A stretch of DNA of 64,000 nt. Source: Fibrobacteria bacterium. Lineage in GTDB: Bacteria; Fibrobacterota; Fibrobacteria; UBA11236. The notes beneath the pieces were generated by a model, which saw only the letters and a list, made by a program, of their open reading frames with translations, was not told the DNA's origin and did no database searches. Positions 47,250-55,645 of this stretch are shown here, in pieces. The position numbers were made by a program, and so were the translations under genes. The stretch's first letter is position 1, and every line of letters starts with the position of its first letter. The stretch is taken from the NCBI GenBank assembly GCA_025360005.1, contig JANYDA010000006.1, forward strand, positions 124,001 through 188,000. Direction: 5' to 3'.

Positions 47250-47635
47250 AAGTGTTCCCGGATGGTTTTGGCCAGCGTGGCCAGGTCCTGGGGCTGGGCC
47301 GCGCGCGCGCGGTTGAAGCTCAGTTCGCCTTCGGACGAAATCGGCACCAGGTGCATATGCGCGTGGGGGACTTCAAAGCCCGCCACCAGCATGCCTACGC
47401 GGCGGCAGGGCACGCTTTGCTTCAAGGCAAGGGCTATCCGCTTGGCGAAGGGCATGGCGCCGGAAAGAACCTCATCGGCCACTTCAAAAAGCTCGTCTAC
47501 TTCGACCTTGGGGACCACCAAAGTGTGGCCGGGATTGATGGGACGGATATCCAGGAAGGCGAACCAGCGCGCGTCCTCGAGGATCTTTTCGCAGGGGATT
47601 TCCCCTTTGATGATACGGGTGAAGATGGAAGGCAT
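47246..47635 (-). CDS. HIT-family hydrolase
   Basis: A 129-residue protein that starts MPSIFTRIIKGEIPCEKILE, like HinT-type proteins, and ends its active site with VPHAHMHLVP, the His-triad that hydrolyses nucleoside phosphoramidates and related dinucleotides. The start at 47635 is chosen because the family begins here; longer upstream versions read into non-homologous sequence. It overlaps hemB as ATGA and is translated with it. Confidence 0.92.
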   Translation of the reverse strand: MPSIFTRIIKGEIPCEKILEDARWFAFLDIRPINPGHTLVVPKVEVDELFEVADEVLSGAMPFAKRIALALKQSVPCRRVGMLVAGFEVPHAHMHLVPISSEGELSFNRARAAQPQDLATLAKTIREHL

Positions 47636-47706
47636 TTTCGTCCCCGAGTGCGAAGCGCGCCTTGCGCAAAGGGGCCGGGCCCCGCTGCCTAAGACGCTGT
47701 CCGAGG

Positions 47707-47889
47707 TTATTTCACTTCGCGGTGGAGCGTATGCTTCCGCATGAAGGGATTGTACTTTTTCTTCTCGATACGACCCGATTGCTTGCTCTTGTTCTTGGTG
47801 GTCATATAACGGGAAGGGGGCAGGCCGAGGGGACGCGCCTCGGTGCATTCCAGGGTGACGACTACCCGTTTACCTTTAATCTGCGGCAT
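47707..47889 (-). CDS. rpmG: 50S ribosomal protein L33, zinc-free type
   Basis: A 60-residue protein: [11 protein letters not shown], then [20 protein letters not shown] and [11 protein letters not shown], all L33 features. The usual two CxxC pairs are absent; only one Cys is left, so it cannot bind zinc, and a Pro/Gly/Leu insert (RPLGLPPSR) replaces the normal turn. Zinc-free L33 versions are common in bacteria, but this insert is unusual. A strong AAGGAG precedes the ATG. It lies upstream of the HIT and hemB genes on the same strand. Confidence 0.9.
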   Translation of the reverse strand: MPQIKGKRVVVTLECTEARPLGLPPSRYMTTKNKSKQSGRIEKKKYNPFMRKHTLHREVK

Positions 47890-48101
47890 GATAGAACTCC
47901 TTAAAGCCCGGAAGCCATTACCCTTAGGGAACCCCTCGGGAAAATACCGGGTATTATCTTGGGCGTAAATTTTACTAAAGAAGCTAGGTTTTTCCCAGGC
48001 CTGGGTCCCGGGCGGATTAACCGGGGTGCGGCTTCCGGTGAGGAATAGGATGGAATTGGGCGGCTATCCGGAAATGCTTGCGGGTTTTGGGGCTTGAGGC
48101 G

Positions 48102-49022
48102 ATGTCCAGCTACGCGATAATCGGCACCGGCGCCGTGGGCGGTTACTACGGCGCCCTCCTGCAAAGGTCCGGCAGGCAGGTCAGCTTTCTGGTCCGATCG
48201 GACTATGCCCATATCCTGGCCAAGGGCTTGCGGGTGGATTCCCCTCAGGGAGACTTTCTGCTTCCGGACGTGAACGCCTACGCGGATGCGAAAGCGATGC
48301 CCCGTTGCGACGTGGCGGTCGTCGCATGGAAGACCACGGAGAATATCCACCTGAAAGATGTCCTGCCCCATGTGTTGAAGCCCGGGGGGACAGTGTTGGT
48401 GCTCCAGAATGGATTGGACCCGGAGCGACAGGCAGCTCAAGCGGCGCCCGGGGCGCATGTCCTGAGCGGGCTGTGCTTCCTCTGCTCGCGCAAGGCGGGG
48501 CCGGGATGGATCCGCCATCTGGACTATGGCGCCGTTACCCTGGCCGCCTATTCGCCGGAGGGTCCGCAGGGGGTAACTTCCGCGATGCGGGAGGCGGGGG
48601 AGGATCTCCGTGCGGCAGGAGTGGAAATCCGCATGCAGGAGGATTGGCGCGCCGCGCGTTGGCGCAAGCTGGTTTGGAACATCCCCTTTAACGGGGTCTG
48701 CGCCTATTCCGGGAAGGACACTTTGCAAGCGCTGCGCGATCCCATGCTACGCGCGCAAATAACGGGATTGATGGATGAGGTGATCGAGGGCGGGAAGCTT
48801 TGCGGTTGCGCCCTCCCGGACCGGTTCCGGGACCGGATGCTGGAGGATACGGATAAGATGGCGCCCTATGAACCCAGCATGAAGCTGGATAGGGATGCGG
48901 GGAGGCCCATGGAACTGGAAGCCATATACGAAAGGCCCTTGCAGGCGATTGCGGCGGCCGGTGGATCCGCTTCCGCCATCGCGGGGCTTTACGCCAGGTT
49001 GCAAGCGTTGGAAAAAGGATAA
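48102..49022 (+). CDS. panE: 2-dehydropantoate 2-reductase (ketopantoate reductase)
   Basis: A 306-residue NADPH-dependent enzyme of pantothenate synthesis. YAIIGTGAVGGYYGALLQRS is the nucleotide-binding loop, AVVAWKTTENI and VLVLQNGLD follow, and the C-terminal domain has WRKLVWNIPFNGVCAY (with the catalytic Lys region) and DRDAGRPMELEAIY. A start at 48102 is preferred because the family begins at this Met. Members of the family can act on other 2-keto acids, so specificity is not proven. Confidence 0.9.
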   Translation: MSSYAIIGTGAVGGYYGALLQRSGRQVSFLVRSDYAHILAKGLRVDSPQGDFLLPDVNAYADAKAMPRCDVAVVAWKTTENIHLKDVLPHVLKPGGTVLVLQNGLDPERQAAQAAPGAHVLSGLCFLCSRKAGPGWIRHLDYGAVTLAAYSPEGPQGVTSAMREAGEDLRAAGVEIRMQEDWRAARWRKLVWNIPFNGVCAYSGKDTLQALRDPMLRAQITGLMDEVIEGGKLCGCALPDRFRDRMLEDTDKMAPYEPSMKLDRDAGRPMELEAIYERPLQAIAAAGGSASAIAGLYARLQALEKG

Positions 49023-49033
49023 CCGGGCGCTTA

Positions 49034-49237
49034 TTACAGCGGGCCTTCCAGGGACTGGGCCTTCTTCCCGTAACTTTCCGTCATCAGATCCATCATGGGA
49101 TCGTATTCGGCCAGGAAGGTCCCTTTCAGATCCCAATAGGTTTTTACGGGGCGCAGGGGTTCGTTATCGGCGCTGCCGCCGCGGATATGTTCCACTTCAA
49201 TCACCTGGATCACTTTGGCTTTGACATCGTTCCGCAT
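49034..49237 (-). CDS. Small hypothetical protein
   Basis: A 67-residue protein (MRNDVKAKVIQVIEVEHIRG onward) with alternating hydrophobic residues near the start, suggesting a small beta sheet, and an acidic, Met-rich helix near the end (YDPMMDLMTESYGKKAQ). An earlier start at 49300 would add 21 residues. I recognise no family. It lies 64 bases downstream of pilT on the same strand. Confidence 0.55.
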   Translation of the reverse strand: MRNDVKAKVIQVIEVEHIRGGSADNEPLRPVKTYWDLKGTFLAEYDPMMDLMTESYGKKAQSLEGPL

Positions 49238-49301
49238 GCTGGTATCCTTGCTCGGGACGCGGCGGTGTCCGATGCCGCTCCCGACGAAAAGGTAATTCAA
49301 A

Positions 49302-50348
49302 TCAGGCGCGGAAGCGCGATTTGTCCAGCGCCTTCATGAAGGCTGCGTCCAGGGTGATCTTGCCGGCCTTGATCATTTCCAGAAGGCAATCGTCCAGGGT
49401 CACCATGCCTATCTGGCGGTTGGTCTGCATCACCGAGTTCAGCTTGATGGTTTCGCCCGCGCGGATGATGCCGGGCAGGGCGGAGCAATTCAGGAGGATC
49501 TCATGCGCGGCCCAGCGGCGCTTGCCATCCGCGCTTTTCACCAATTGCTGCGCCACCACGCCCTTGAGGCTGTTGGCCAACAGGGAACGGATTTGGTTTT
49601 TCTTTTTGGCCGGGAAGGCGTCGATGATGCGATCGATGGTCTTGGCGGCGGAGTTGGTATGCAGGGTCCCGAACACCAGGATGCCCATTTCGGCCGCAGT
49701 GAGCGCCAGCTCGATGGTTTCGCGATCGCGCATTTCGCCCACCAGCACTATGTTCACGTCGCTCTTGAGCGCCCCCTTAAGCCCATCCATGAAGGACGAT
49801 GTATCCTCCCCCACTTCGCGGTGGGAGATGATGGATTGCTTGCAGCGATGCACGAATTCCACCGGTTCTTCGATGGTGATTATCTTGCGGCAAAGGCTGG
49901 AGTTGATATGATCGATGATGGCGGCCAAGGTGGTGGACTTGCCGCTGCCGGTGGGACCGGTTACCACCACCAGACCGGAGGTCATGTCCGCGAAGCTCTT
50001 GAACACCTCCGGCGCACCCAGGTCTTCCAGCGACAAGACCTTGCTGGGGATGATGCGGAACACGGCCCCGAACCCGGAAAACTGCTTCAGATAATTGGCG
50101 CGGAAGCGCGCTTCGTCCCCCATGGCGTAGGCGAAATCCAGATCGCCGATCTTCTCGAACTTGCCCCAGCGCTCCTGCCCGGCGATTTCCCCCAGCAACT
50201 CCCGCAGTTGCCCTTCCGTCAGGCTGGGCGAATCCAAATCCACCAGGTCACCGTTCACGCGGGCTTTGGGCTTGCGTCCCTGCTCGAGATGCAGGTCCGA
50301 TCCGCCCAAGGCGGCCATTTCCCGGAACAAGGCATCTATCTGGGCCAT
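49302..50348 (-). CDS. pilT: PilT-type twitching motility ATPase
   Basis: A 348-residue hexameric ATPase that drives pilus retraction. GSDLHLEQGRKPKARVNGDL is the N-terminal domain, GPTGSGKSTTLAAIIDHINS the Walker A region, HREVGEDTSSF the Asp-box area, and MRDRETIELALTAAEMGILV with GTLHTNSAAKTIDRI are PilT signatures. The C-terminal AIRA-like motif is replaced by degenerate sequence. GGAGGG precedes the ATG at 50348. It follows the longer ATPase gene by 13 bases. No pilin or pilus platform gene is in the window. Confidence 0.92.
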   Translation of the reverse strand: MAQIDALFREMAALGGSDLHLEQGRKPKARVNGDLVDLDSPSLTEGQLRELLGEIAGQERWGKFEKIGDLDFAYAMGDEARFRANYLKQFSGFGAVFRIIPSKVLSLEDLGAPEVFKSFADMTSGLVVVTGPTGSGKSTTLAAIIDHINSSLCRKIITIEEPVEFVHRCKQSIISHREVGEDTSSFMDGLKGALKSDVNIVLVGEMRDRETIELALTAAEMGILVFGTLHTNSAAKTIDRIIDAFPAKKKNQIRSLLANSLKGVVAQQLVKSADGKRRWAAHEILLNCSALPGIIRAGETIKLNSVMQTNRQIGMVTLDDCLLEMIKAGKITLDAAFMKALDKSRFRA

Positions 50349-50361
50349 GCGCCCTCCCGTC

Positions 50362-51990
50362 TCATCTCCGGCCGCCGTATTTCTCGAAGTCCTTGGGTGC
50401 GGTGGCCCGCAGCATCGCTTCGGACGGATCGACGATTCCCTTTTCCACCAAGGCGCGCAGCGAATCATCCAGCAGGACCATGCCGGAGGATTTGCCCGTG
50501 AGCATGGCCGTATGCAGTTGATGGGCTTCGTCCTTGCGGATCATGTTGGCCACGGCGGTATTGACCAGCAGCACTTCAAAGGCCGGTTGCATGCCGGATC
50601 CGTCCTTGCGCGGGACCAGTTGCTGGGAGATGACGCCGCGCAGGGATTCGGAAATCATGTTGCGGATGATGCCCTGTTCTTCCGGAGGGAAGGAGTCCAC
50701 CAGGCGGTACAAGGTGCGCGCGGCGTTGGTGGTGTTCATGGTTCCGAAAACCAGATGGCCCGTCTCAGCCGCGGACACCGCCAGGCGGATGGTATCCAGA
50801 TCGCGCAGTTCGGATATCACGATGATGTCCGGATCCTCGCGCAGCGCGGCGCGCAAGGCGGCATCGCGCGAAAGCGTGTGCGGTCCTATCTGCCTCTGCG
50901 TGATGCGGCAATGCGCGGGTTCGTAGAGGATTTCGATGGGCTCTTCGATGGTGATGATGTGGTCATGGCGCTCCTGGTTCACCATTTCCACCAGCGTCGA
51001 AAGCGTGCTGGTCTTACCGCATCCCACCGGACCCGTTACCAGCACCAGGCCCTGGGCCCACTTGGTCAATTCCCGGCAGTGCTCCGGCAGGCCCGCCGCC
51101 TCGAAGGAGCGGATGCGGTTGGGGATGATGCGCGCCGTTACGTCCCATCCGCGGCGCTGCTTGAGCACGGTTACCCGGTAGCGTCCCCAGCCCGGCAGGG
51201 TATATATGAACTCCAGATCGCCCTTCTCTTCGAAGTCCTGCATCTGTTCATGCGTCAGGGCGCGTTCTACCCATCCCCGCAAGGAAGATTGTTCCATGGA
51301 CGTGGAGGTGGCCGCCTGCAAGGTTCCGTACCGTCGCAGCAGGATGGGGTTCCCCGCCGAGAGATGCAAATCGGCGGCGTCGTGATGCCGGGAATAAGCC
51401 AGCAACTCCTGCCAACTGGCCTCCGATCCAAGCTTCTCCGGTACCACGATGGGGCCGCCGTTGGTTGCCGGTTCCTGCGGACCGGACGCATAGGCGTGGG
51501 CGGCGAAGCCCGCCCCGGCGGGGGCAGGCGAAGGGGTCGCGGCGGAGGCCGTGTCCGCGCCATGGGCCGGCTCATTTTGCGGCAGGGCGACCGAAGCGGA
51601 GGCTTTCTTGACAGCATGATCGGCGCGGCTGGATTTTTTGTGGGCCGGTTCCTCTTCATCCGGGGCGGCGGCGGACCAGTTGGCATCGTTGAGGTCGATG
51701 AAGGTCTCTTCGTTTCCTTCCCCCGGGGGCGGTTCGCCCAGGCCGGACACGGGAGCTTGCGATCCCGGCGCGGCCGGATAGGAATCGGGAGCGGCTTGGA
51801 CCGGGGTGGCCTGGGTTTGCAGGTAGGCCGCCATCTCCTGGTAGGTTTGCCGGGAAATGATCCCCTGCTCCGTCAGAAGCATGCCCACATCTTTTCCGTC
51901 CGTGATGTATGGCCAACAGGCCATGATCTGCTCTTGGGTGGCGAGCTGGTGGTTGAAGAGGAGTTGGGCTACTTGTTGGCTGTCTAACAT
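50362..51990 (-). CDS. PilT/PilU-like ATPase with N-terminal extension
   Basis: A 542-residue protein. Residues 1..60 (LLFNHQLATQEQIMACWPYI, then LLTEQGIISRQTYQEMAAYL) look like the small helical domain found at the N-terminus of GspE/PilB proteins. A Pro/Ala/Glu-rich linker (~65..190) follows, then a full PilT-type core with GPVGCGKTSTLSTLV, SELRDLDTIRLAVSAAETGH and GTMNTTNAARTLYRLV. This mix of a PilB-like head and a PilT-like motor is unusual. Together with the next gene it may work as a PilT-PilU pair. Confidence 0.85.
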   Translation of the reverse strand: MLDSQQVAQLLFNHQLATQEQIMACWPYITDGKDVGMLLTEQGIISRQTYQEMAAYLQTQATPVQAAPDSYPAAPGSQAPVSGLGEPPPGEGNEETFIDLNDANWSAAAPDEEEPAHKKSSRADHAVKKASASVALPQNEPAHGADTASAATPSPAPAGAGFAAHAYASGPQEPATNGGPIVVPEKLGSEASWQELLAYSRHHDAADLHLSAGNPILLRRYGTLQAATSTSMEQSSLRGWVERALTHEQMQDFEEKGDLEFIYTLPGWGRYRVTVLKQRRGWDVTARIIPNRIRSFEAAGLPEHCRELTKWAQGLVLVTGPVGCGKTSTLSTLVEMVNQERHDHIITIEEPIEILYEPAHCRITQRQIGPHTLSRDAALRAALREDPDIIVISELRDLDTIRLAVSAAETGHLVFGTMNTTNAARTLYRLVDSFPPEEQGIIRNMISESLRGVISQQLVPRKDGSGMQPAFEVLLVNTAVANMIRKDEAHQLHTAMLTGKSSGMVLLDDSLRALVEKGIVDPSEAMLRATAPKDFEKYGGRR

Positions 51991-52101
51991 TCCGCTCCAT
52001 TATCCGGGGTGGTTGGTTTTTGAGGCCAGGACTCAAATCATCGGAATGTATTTGATCCGGGCCATACCCGATTGGACCGGGATAGGGCGCCCCGAAAGTT
52101 G

Positions 52102-52117
52102 TGGCCCCGGATTTGCT
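52102..52117 (+). promoter_or_regulatory. Sigma-54-like promoter before the sensor kinase
   Basis: TGGCCC, 5 bases, TTGCT matches the -24/-12 consensus (TGGCAC-N5-TTGCA) at all but the A in the first block and the last base. It lies 29 bases before the kinase start codon, leaving a short leader. It would place the two-component operon under sigma-54 control, possibly by its own NtrC-type product. Confidence 0.55.
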
Positions 52118-52145
52118 AATTTCCGTGGCATCACCACGGGGATCC

Positions 52146-53564
52146 ATGCGTTTCCAGACCAAACTGATGCTGGTTTTCATCCTGCTACTGCTTACCGTGG
52201 TGGGCCTGATGGCCTACTTCAACTACCAGAATGCGAAAAAGCTGCTGGGTGAGGTGGAAGCGGATTTGCAGGACATCGTCAATACGGTGCATTTCTCCAC
52301 CCGGAAACTCTCTTCGGAAAAAGGCCCGGACCGGGAGTTCCTGGAGAAGTTCATCGAAGAATTCAAGGCCAAGAAAGGCGTGAAGGAAGTTTCCATCGTC
52401 AGCAACCGCCACGAGGTGATCGCCTCCAGCAATCCCAAGCGGATCGGCCGCCAGGAGAAGGCCTTGAGCGGCAAAGAGATAGTGGTACAGGAGCAGTTCG
52501 GCGTGCAGGATTCCGGCAACTCCGGTAAGCGGATCCGCTACGAAGTGCGTATGCCTCTGATCAGGGATGACCGCGTGATCGGCCTGGTGCAGACCTCCAT
52601 TTCGCTGACGGATTTCCGCCACCTGCTGCGGGAAGCCTATGTGAAGAACATGTTCATCGCCATGACGGCTTTGCTGTTCGCGTGCGGCGCCTCTTTTTTC
52701 ATCCTGCACCGGCTGAACAAGCCTATCCGCATCCTCAGCTCGGCCGCGGAGAGGGTAGCCTTCGGGGATCTCACCGTGCGTACCAACGGGCTGGGCAAGG
52801 ATGAAATGGGACGCCTGGCTTTCTCCTTCAACGGCATGATCCTGAAGCTGGCGGAGCAGAAGGAATTGGAGGAGCGTTTGCGCCAGATGGAACGCCAGGC
52901 CATCCTGGCCGAGCTTGCCTCCAGCCTGGCGCACGAGATCCGCAACCCCCTCAACCTGATTAACCTTACCGCGGACCATCTCGGCGATCAGTTCCGTCCC
53001 GAGGATGCCGCGCGCCGCGGGGACTACCTGGACCTGGTTTCTTCGCTCAAGTCCGAGGTCAAGCACTTGAACACCGTGGTAGGGGATTTCATCGCCCTGG
53101 GGCGCCCGCATAAATTGCAAAAAGTGCGTTTTCGCCTGGCGGAATTGATCGATCAGGTGGAGGTAATGGTCAAACAGCAATTGGCTACCAAAGGCGTGGG
53201 ATTCAAGTCCAGTACCGCATTCGATCTGCTGCTGGTAGCCGATCAGGAACAACTGCGCCTGGTATTGCTGAACCTCCTGTTGAACGCCATCGAGGCTGTG
53301 GGCCGGGGCGGGAACATTTCAATCCGCTCGCGTATCGACGAAGAGGGGATGCTCAAAATGCAGGTTTCCGATGACGGCAAAGGCGTGGATCCGGGAAATC
53401 TGGAACTTATTTTTGAACCGTATTTCACCAAGCGGGACGGCGGCACCGGGCTGGGGCTGGCCTTGGTCCGGCGCATCATGGAAGAACATGGCGGGCGCAT
53501 CGTCGCCCGTAACAATCCGGAGGGCGGGTTGACCATGGAACTCACCCTTCCGGCGGAGGTTTGA
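52146..53564 (+). CDS. Membrane sensor histidine kinase (NtrB/ZraS type)
   Basis: A 472-residue kinase. Two membrane helices (MLVFILLLLTVVGLMAYF near 8..25 and MFIAMTALLFACGASFFIL near 168..187) flank a periplasmic sensing domain of ~140 residues. A HAMP domain follows (RLNKPIRILSSAAERVAFG), then the phosphoacceptor His263 in LAHEIRNPLNLINL and an ATP-binding domain with LLLNAIEAVG, SDDGKGVDP and GTGLGLALV. The start at 52146 puts the first helix at the N-terminus. Four bases separate it from the regulator gene, so the two form one operon. Confidence 0.93.
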   Translation: MRFQTKLMLVFILLLLTVVGLMAYFNYQNAKKLLGEVEADLQDIVNTVHFSTRKLSSEKGPDREFLEKFIEEFKAKKGVKEVSIVSNRHEVIASSNPKRIGRQEKALSGKEIVVQEQFGVQDSGNSGKRIRYEVRMPLIRDDRVIGLVQTSISLTDFRHLLREAYVKNMFIAMTALLFACGASFFILHRLNKPIRILSSAAERVAFGDLTVRTNGLGKDEMGRLAFSFNGMILKLAEQKELEERLRQMERQAILAELASSLAHEIRNPLNLINLTADHLGDQFRPEDAARRGDYLDLVSSLKSEVKHLNTVVGDFIALGRPHKLQKVRFRLAELIDQVEVMVKQQLATKGVGFKSSTAFDLLLVADQEQLRLVLLNLLLNAIEAVGRGGNISIRSRIDEEGMLKMQVSDDGKGVDPGNLELIFEPYFTKRDGGTGLGLALVRRIMEEHGGRIVARNNPEGGLTMELTLPAEV

Positions 53565-53568
53565 TCCA

Positions 53569-54933
53569 ATGGCGAAAATCCTGATCGTGGACGACGAAGC
53601 CGCGCAACGGCGGATCATGTCCGATATCCTGAAGGCCGCGGGCCATCGCATCGCCGTGGCCGAGAACGTGGACCAGGCGGAGGAGAGCGTGGGCGATTTC
53701 CAGCCGGACGTGGTGCTCACGGATCTGAAGATGCCGGGACGCGGTGGATTGGCCTTGGTGGAAGCCATGTCCAAACTGGATCTGCCCCCGGAGGTGGTGG
53801 TGATCACCGCCTTCGGCACTGTGGATACGGCCGTAAAGGCCATGCGCCTGGGCGCGTACGACTACCTGACCAAGCCTTTGGAAAAAGAGGAGCTGTTGTT
53901 GGTTGCGGAGCGCGCGGCGGAGAAATATTCCCTGCGCATGGAGAGCAAGCGCTTGCGCCAGGAACTGCACGGAAAGCTGGGGGAAGGCCTGATAGCGGAG
54001 TCCGGCGCCATGAAAAACATCCTGGAGATGGTGACCATGGTGGCGCAGAGCGACGCCACCGTGCTGATCCGGGGCGAAAGCGGGACCGGCAAGGAACGCA
54101 TCGCGCGCCTGGTCCATCTGCAAGGGGCGCGGGGATCGCGTCCTATGCTGGGCATCAATTGCGCGGCTTTCCCGGAGACGTTGCTGGAGACGGAATTGTT
54201 CGGGTATGAGAAAGGCTCCTTCACGGGCGCGGCCGCCCGCAAGATTGGCCTGATAGAATCGGCCCATGGCGGAACTCTGTTCCTGGACGAAGTGGGGGAC
54301 ATGTCCCTGAGCACGCAGGCCAAGCTGTTGCGCGTGCTCCAGGAGCGGGAAATCCGCCGCGTGGGCGGTACCATGACCATTCCAATCGATATCCGGGTCA
54401 TCGCCGCCACTCACAAGGATCTGGCCGAAGCCATCCGCCAAGGGGCCTTCCGCGAGGATTTGTTCTACCGCATCAACGTCATTCCCATCGTCATTCCTCC
54501 CTTGCGGGATCGCAAGGAGGACGTGCCCGCCCTGGTACGGCATTTCCTGTCCAAATCCGCGCGCGCGAAAACGATCCAGGCGGAAGCCCTGCGGATGTTG
54601 ATCGCCTACGATTGGCCCGGGAACGTGCGGGAGTTGCAGGCCGTAATGGAACGCATCACCGTGCTCACCAAGGCCGCGGAGATAACCCCGGCGGATCTCC
54701 CATTTGAATTGCGGGAGGAAAACCGCCGCAGCGCAAGCGGTCCCGGCGGCAACGATTCCTCCGGTTTTGAAATTCCCGTCAGCGGCTTGGTCTTCGAGGA
54801 TTGGGAGAGGAATCTCCTGGCCCAGGCATTGACCCGCTCCCAGGGAAACATGGCCGATGCGGCGAAATTATTGGGAATGACTTATCGCACCTTCCAGTAC
54901 CGCGCTATGAAGTTCGGTCTTAAGGGAAGTTGA
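53569..54933 (+). CDS. NtrC-family sigma-54-dependent response regulator
   Basis: A 454-residue activator: receiver domain with phosphoacceptor Asp52 (VVLTDLKMPGRGG), AAA+ domain with Walker A GESGTGKERIAR, the sigma-54-contact loop YEKGSFTGAAARK (GSFTGA instead of GAFTGA), and ATHKDLAEAI, and a Fis-type helix-turn-helix at the end (NMADAAKLLGMTYRTFQYRA). It uses ATP to open sigma-54 promoters. A perfect palindrome and a consensus -24/-12 element lie just downstream, which makes the next gene its likely target. Confidence 0.95.
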   Translation: MAKILIVDDEAAQRRIMSDILKAAGHRIAVAENVDQAEESVGDFQPDVVLTDLKMPGRGGLALVEAMSKLDLPPEVVVITAFGTVDTAVKAMRLGAYDYLTKPLEKEELLLVAERAAEKYSLRMESKRLRQELHGKLGEGLIAESGAMKNILEMVTMVAQSDATVLIRGESGTGKERIARLVHLQGARGSRPMLGINCAAFPETLLETELFGYEKGSFTGAAARKIGLIESAHGGTLFLDEVGDMSLSTQAKLLRVLQEREIRRVGGTMTIPIDIRVIAATHKDLAEAIRQGAFREDLFYRINVIPIVIPPLRDRKEDVPALVRHFLSKSARAKTIQAEALRMLIAYDWPGNVRELQAVMERITVLTKAAEITPADLPFELREENRRSASGPGGNDSSGFEIPVSGLVFEDWERNLLAQALTRSQGNMADAAKLLGMTYRTFQYRAMKFGLKGS

Positions 54934-54949
54934 CGATATGGTGCACGCT

Positions 54950-54969
54950 GGTAACCCATATGGGTTACC
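54950..54969. promoter_or_regulatory. Perfect 20-bp palindrome, likely enhancer for the NtrC-type activator
   Basis: The half-site GGTAACCCAT is followed immediately by its exact reverse complement. It lies 17 bases after the activator gene and 76 bases upstream of the -24 element, a spacing suited to sigma-54 enhancer action by a looped activator dimer. No second copy of the full palindrome was noticed in the window. Confidence 0.7.
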
Positions 54970-55045
54970 GATTTTCGATTCTTTGGTTATCCACTCCCCT
55001 GCCTTTAAATTAAGCGTTCTTGCCGGTGCGAAACCGGGTCCGGGA

Positions 55046-55061
55046 TGGCACCGACTTTGCA
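55046..55061 (+). promoter_or_regulatory. Consensus sigma-54 (-24/-12) promoter
   Basis: TGGCAC, 5 bases (CGACT), TTGCA is an exact match to the consensus. Transcription should begin near 55072, giving a ~70-base leader with an AAGGAG ribosome binding site before the exported protein gene. Confidence 0.85.
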
Positions 55062-55139
55062 ATGGTAAGGATCTGTGAATCGACCGCGTTCCAATCCGGA
55101 TCGAGGCGTGTTCCAATCATCACTCTCAAGGAGAACCAA

Positions 55140-55577
55140 ATGCAGTTCAAGACCCTTTCCAAACTCGCCGTGGTCGCAGCCCTTTCTTTCGGCGCTTCCG
55201 CTTTCGCCGCTGACGCAGCCGCTCCGGCCGCCGAAGCCAAAGCCGCTCCTGCGGCGGCTACCGCTCCCGCAACAGTCCCCGCCAAGGCAGCCCCCGCCGC
55301 CAAGGCCAAGACGTTCACCGGTACGGTCGTTTCCAGCGACGCGATCGCGAACACCCTGGTAGTCAAAGGCAGCAAAGGCGAAGAGACCTTCACCATCGCT
55401 CCCACCGCCAAGATTGCCCAGGGCAAGAAGGAAGTGAAGATTGCCGACGTGGTCAAGGATCAGAAGGTTTCCGTCAAGTATACGGAAGAGAATGGCGCCA
55501 AGACCGCTTCCATGGTCCGCGTCAGCGCCGCCGCTGGCAAGAAGGAAGCCAAGACCTCGACCGCCGCCGCTCAGTAA
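55140..55577 (+). CDS. Small exported Ala/Lys-rich protein, sigma-54 target
   Basis: A 145-residue protein with a clear signal peptide (KLAVVAALSFGASAFAADAA, cleavage after AFA). An Ala/Pro-rich linker follows, then a ~70-residue beta domain (FTGTVVSSDAIANTLVVKGS, FTIAPTAKIAQGKKEVKIAD, QKVSVKYTEENGAK) of DUF5666/OB-fold-like appearance, and a basic tail. It may be periplasmic or surface-exposed and bind metal or polyanions; the function is unknown. It has its own consensus sigma-54 promoter and a strong terminator, and follows the two-component operon, so it is probably the main output of that system. Confidence 0.85.
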   Translation: MQFKTLSKLAVVAALSFGASAFAADAAAPAAEAKAAPAAATAPATVPAKAAPAAKAKTFTGTVVSSDAIANTLVVKGSKGEETFTIAPTAKIAQGKKEVKIADVVKDQKVSVKYTEENGAKTASMVRVSAAAGKKEAKTSTAAAQ

Positions 55578-55602
55578 CTTAAACGTTACCCAACGGTAAA
55601 GA

Positions 55603-55633
55603 CCGCCGTTCCCTTGGGAGCGGCGGTTTTTTT
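55603..55633 (+). terminator. Rho-independent terminator
   Basis: An 11-bp GC-rich stem (CCGCCGTTCCC paired with GGGAGCGGCGG, one G-T pair) with a tiny loop is followed by seven T residues. It closes the single-gene transcript of the exported protein, 25 bases after its stop. Confidence 0.9.
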
Positions 55634-55645
55634 ATGCGCGTCTTT

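Noticed and set aside
55583-55597. Short inverted repeat TTACC-CAAC-GGTAA after the exported protein gene, resembling the enhancer half-site
   Set aside because: It is only 5 bp per arm and lies directly before the terminator, so it is more likely chance.
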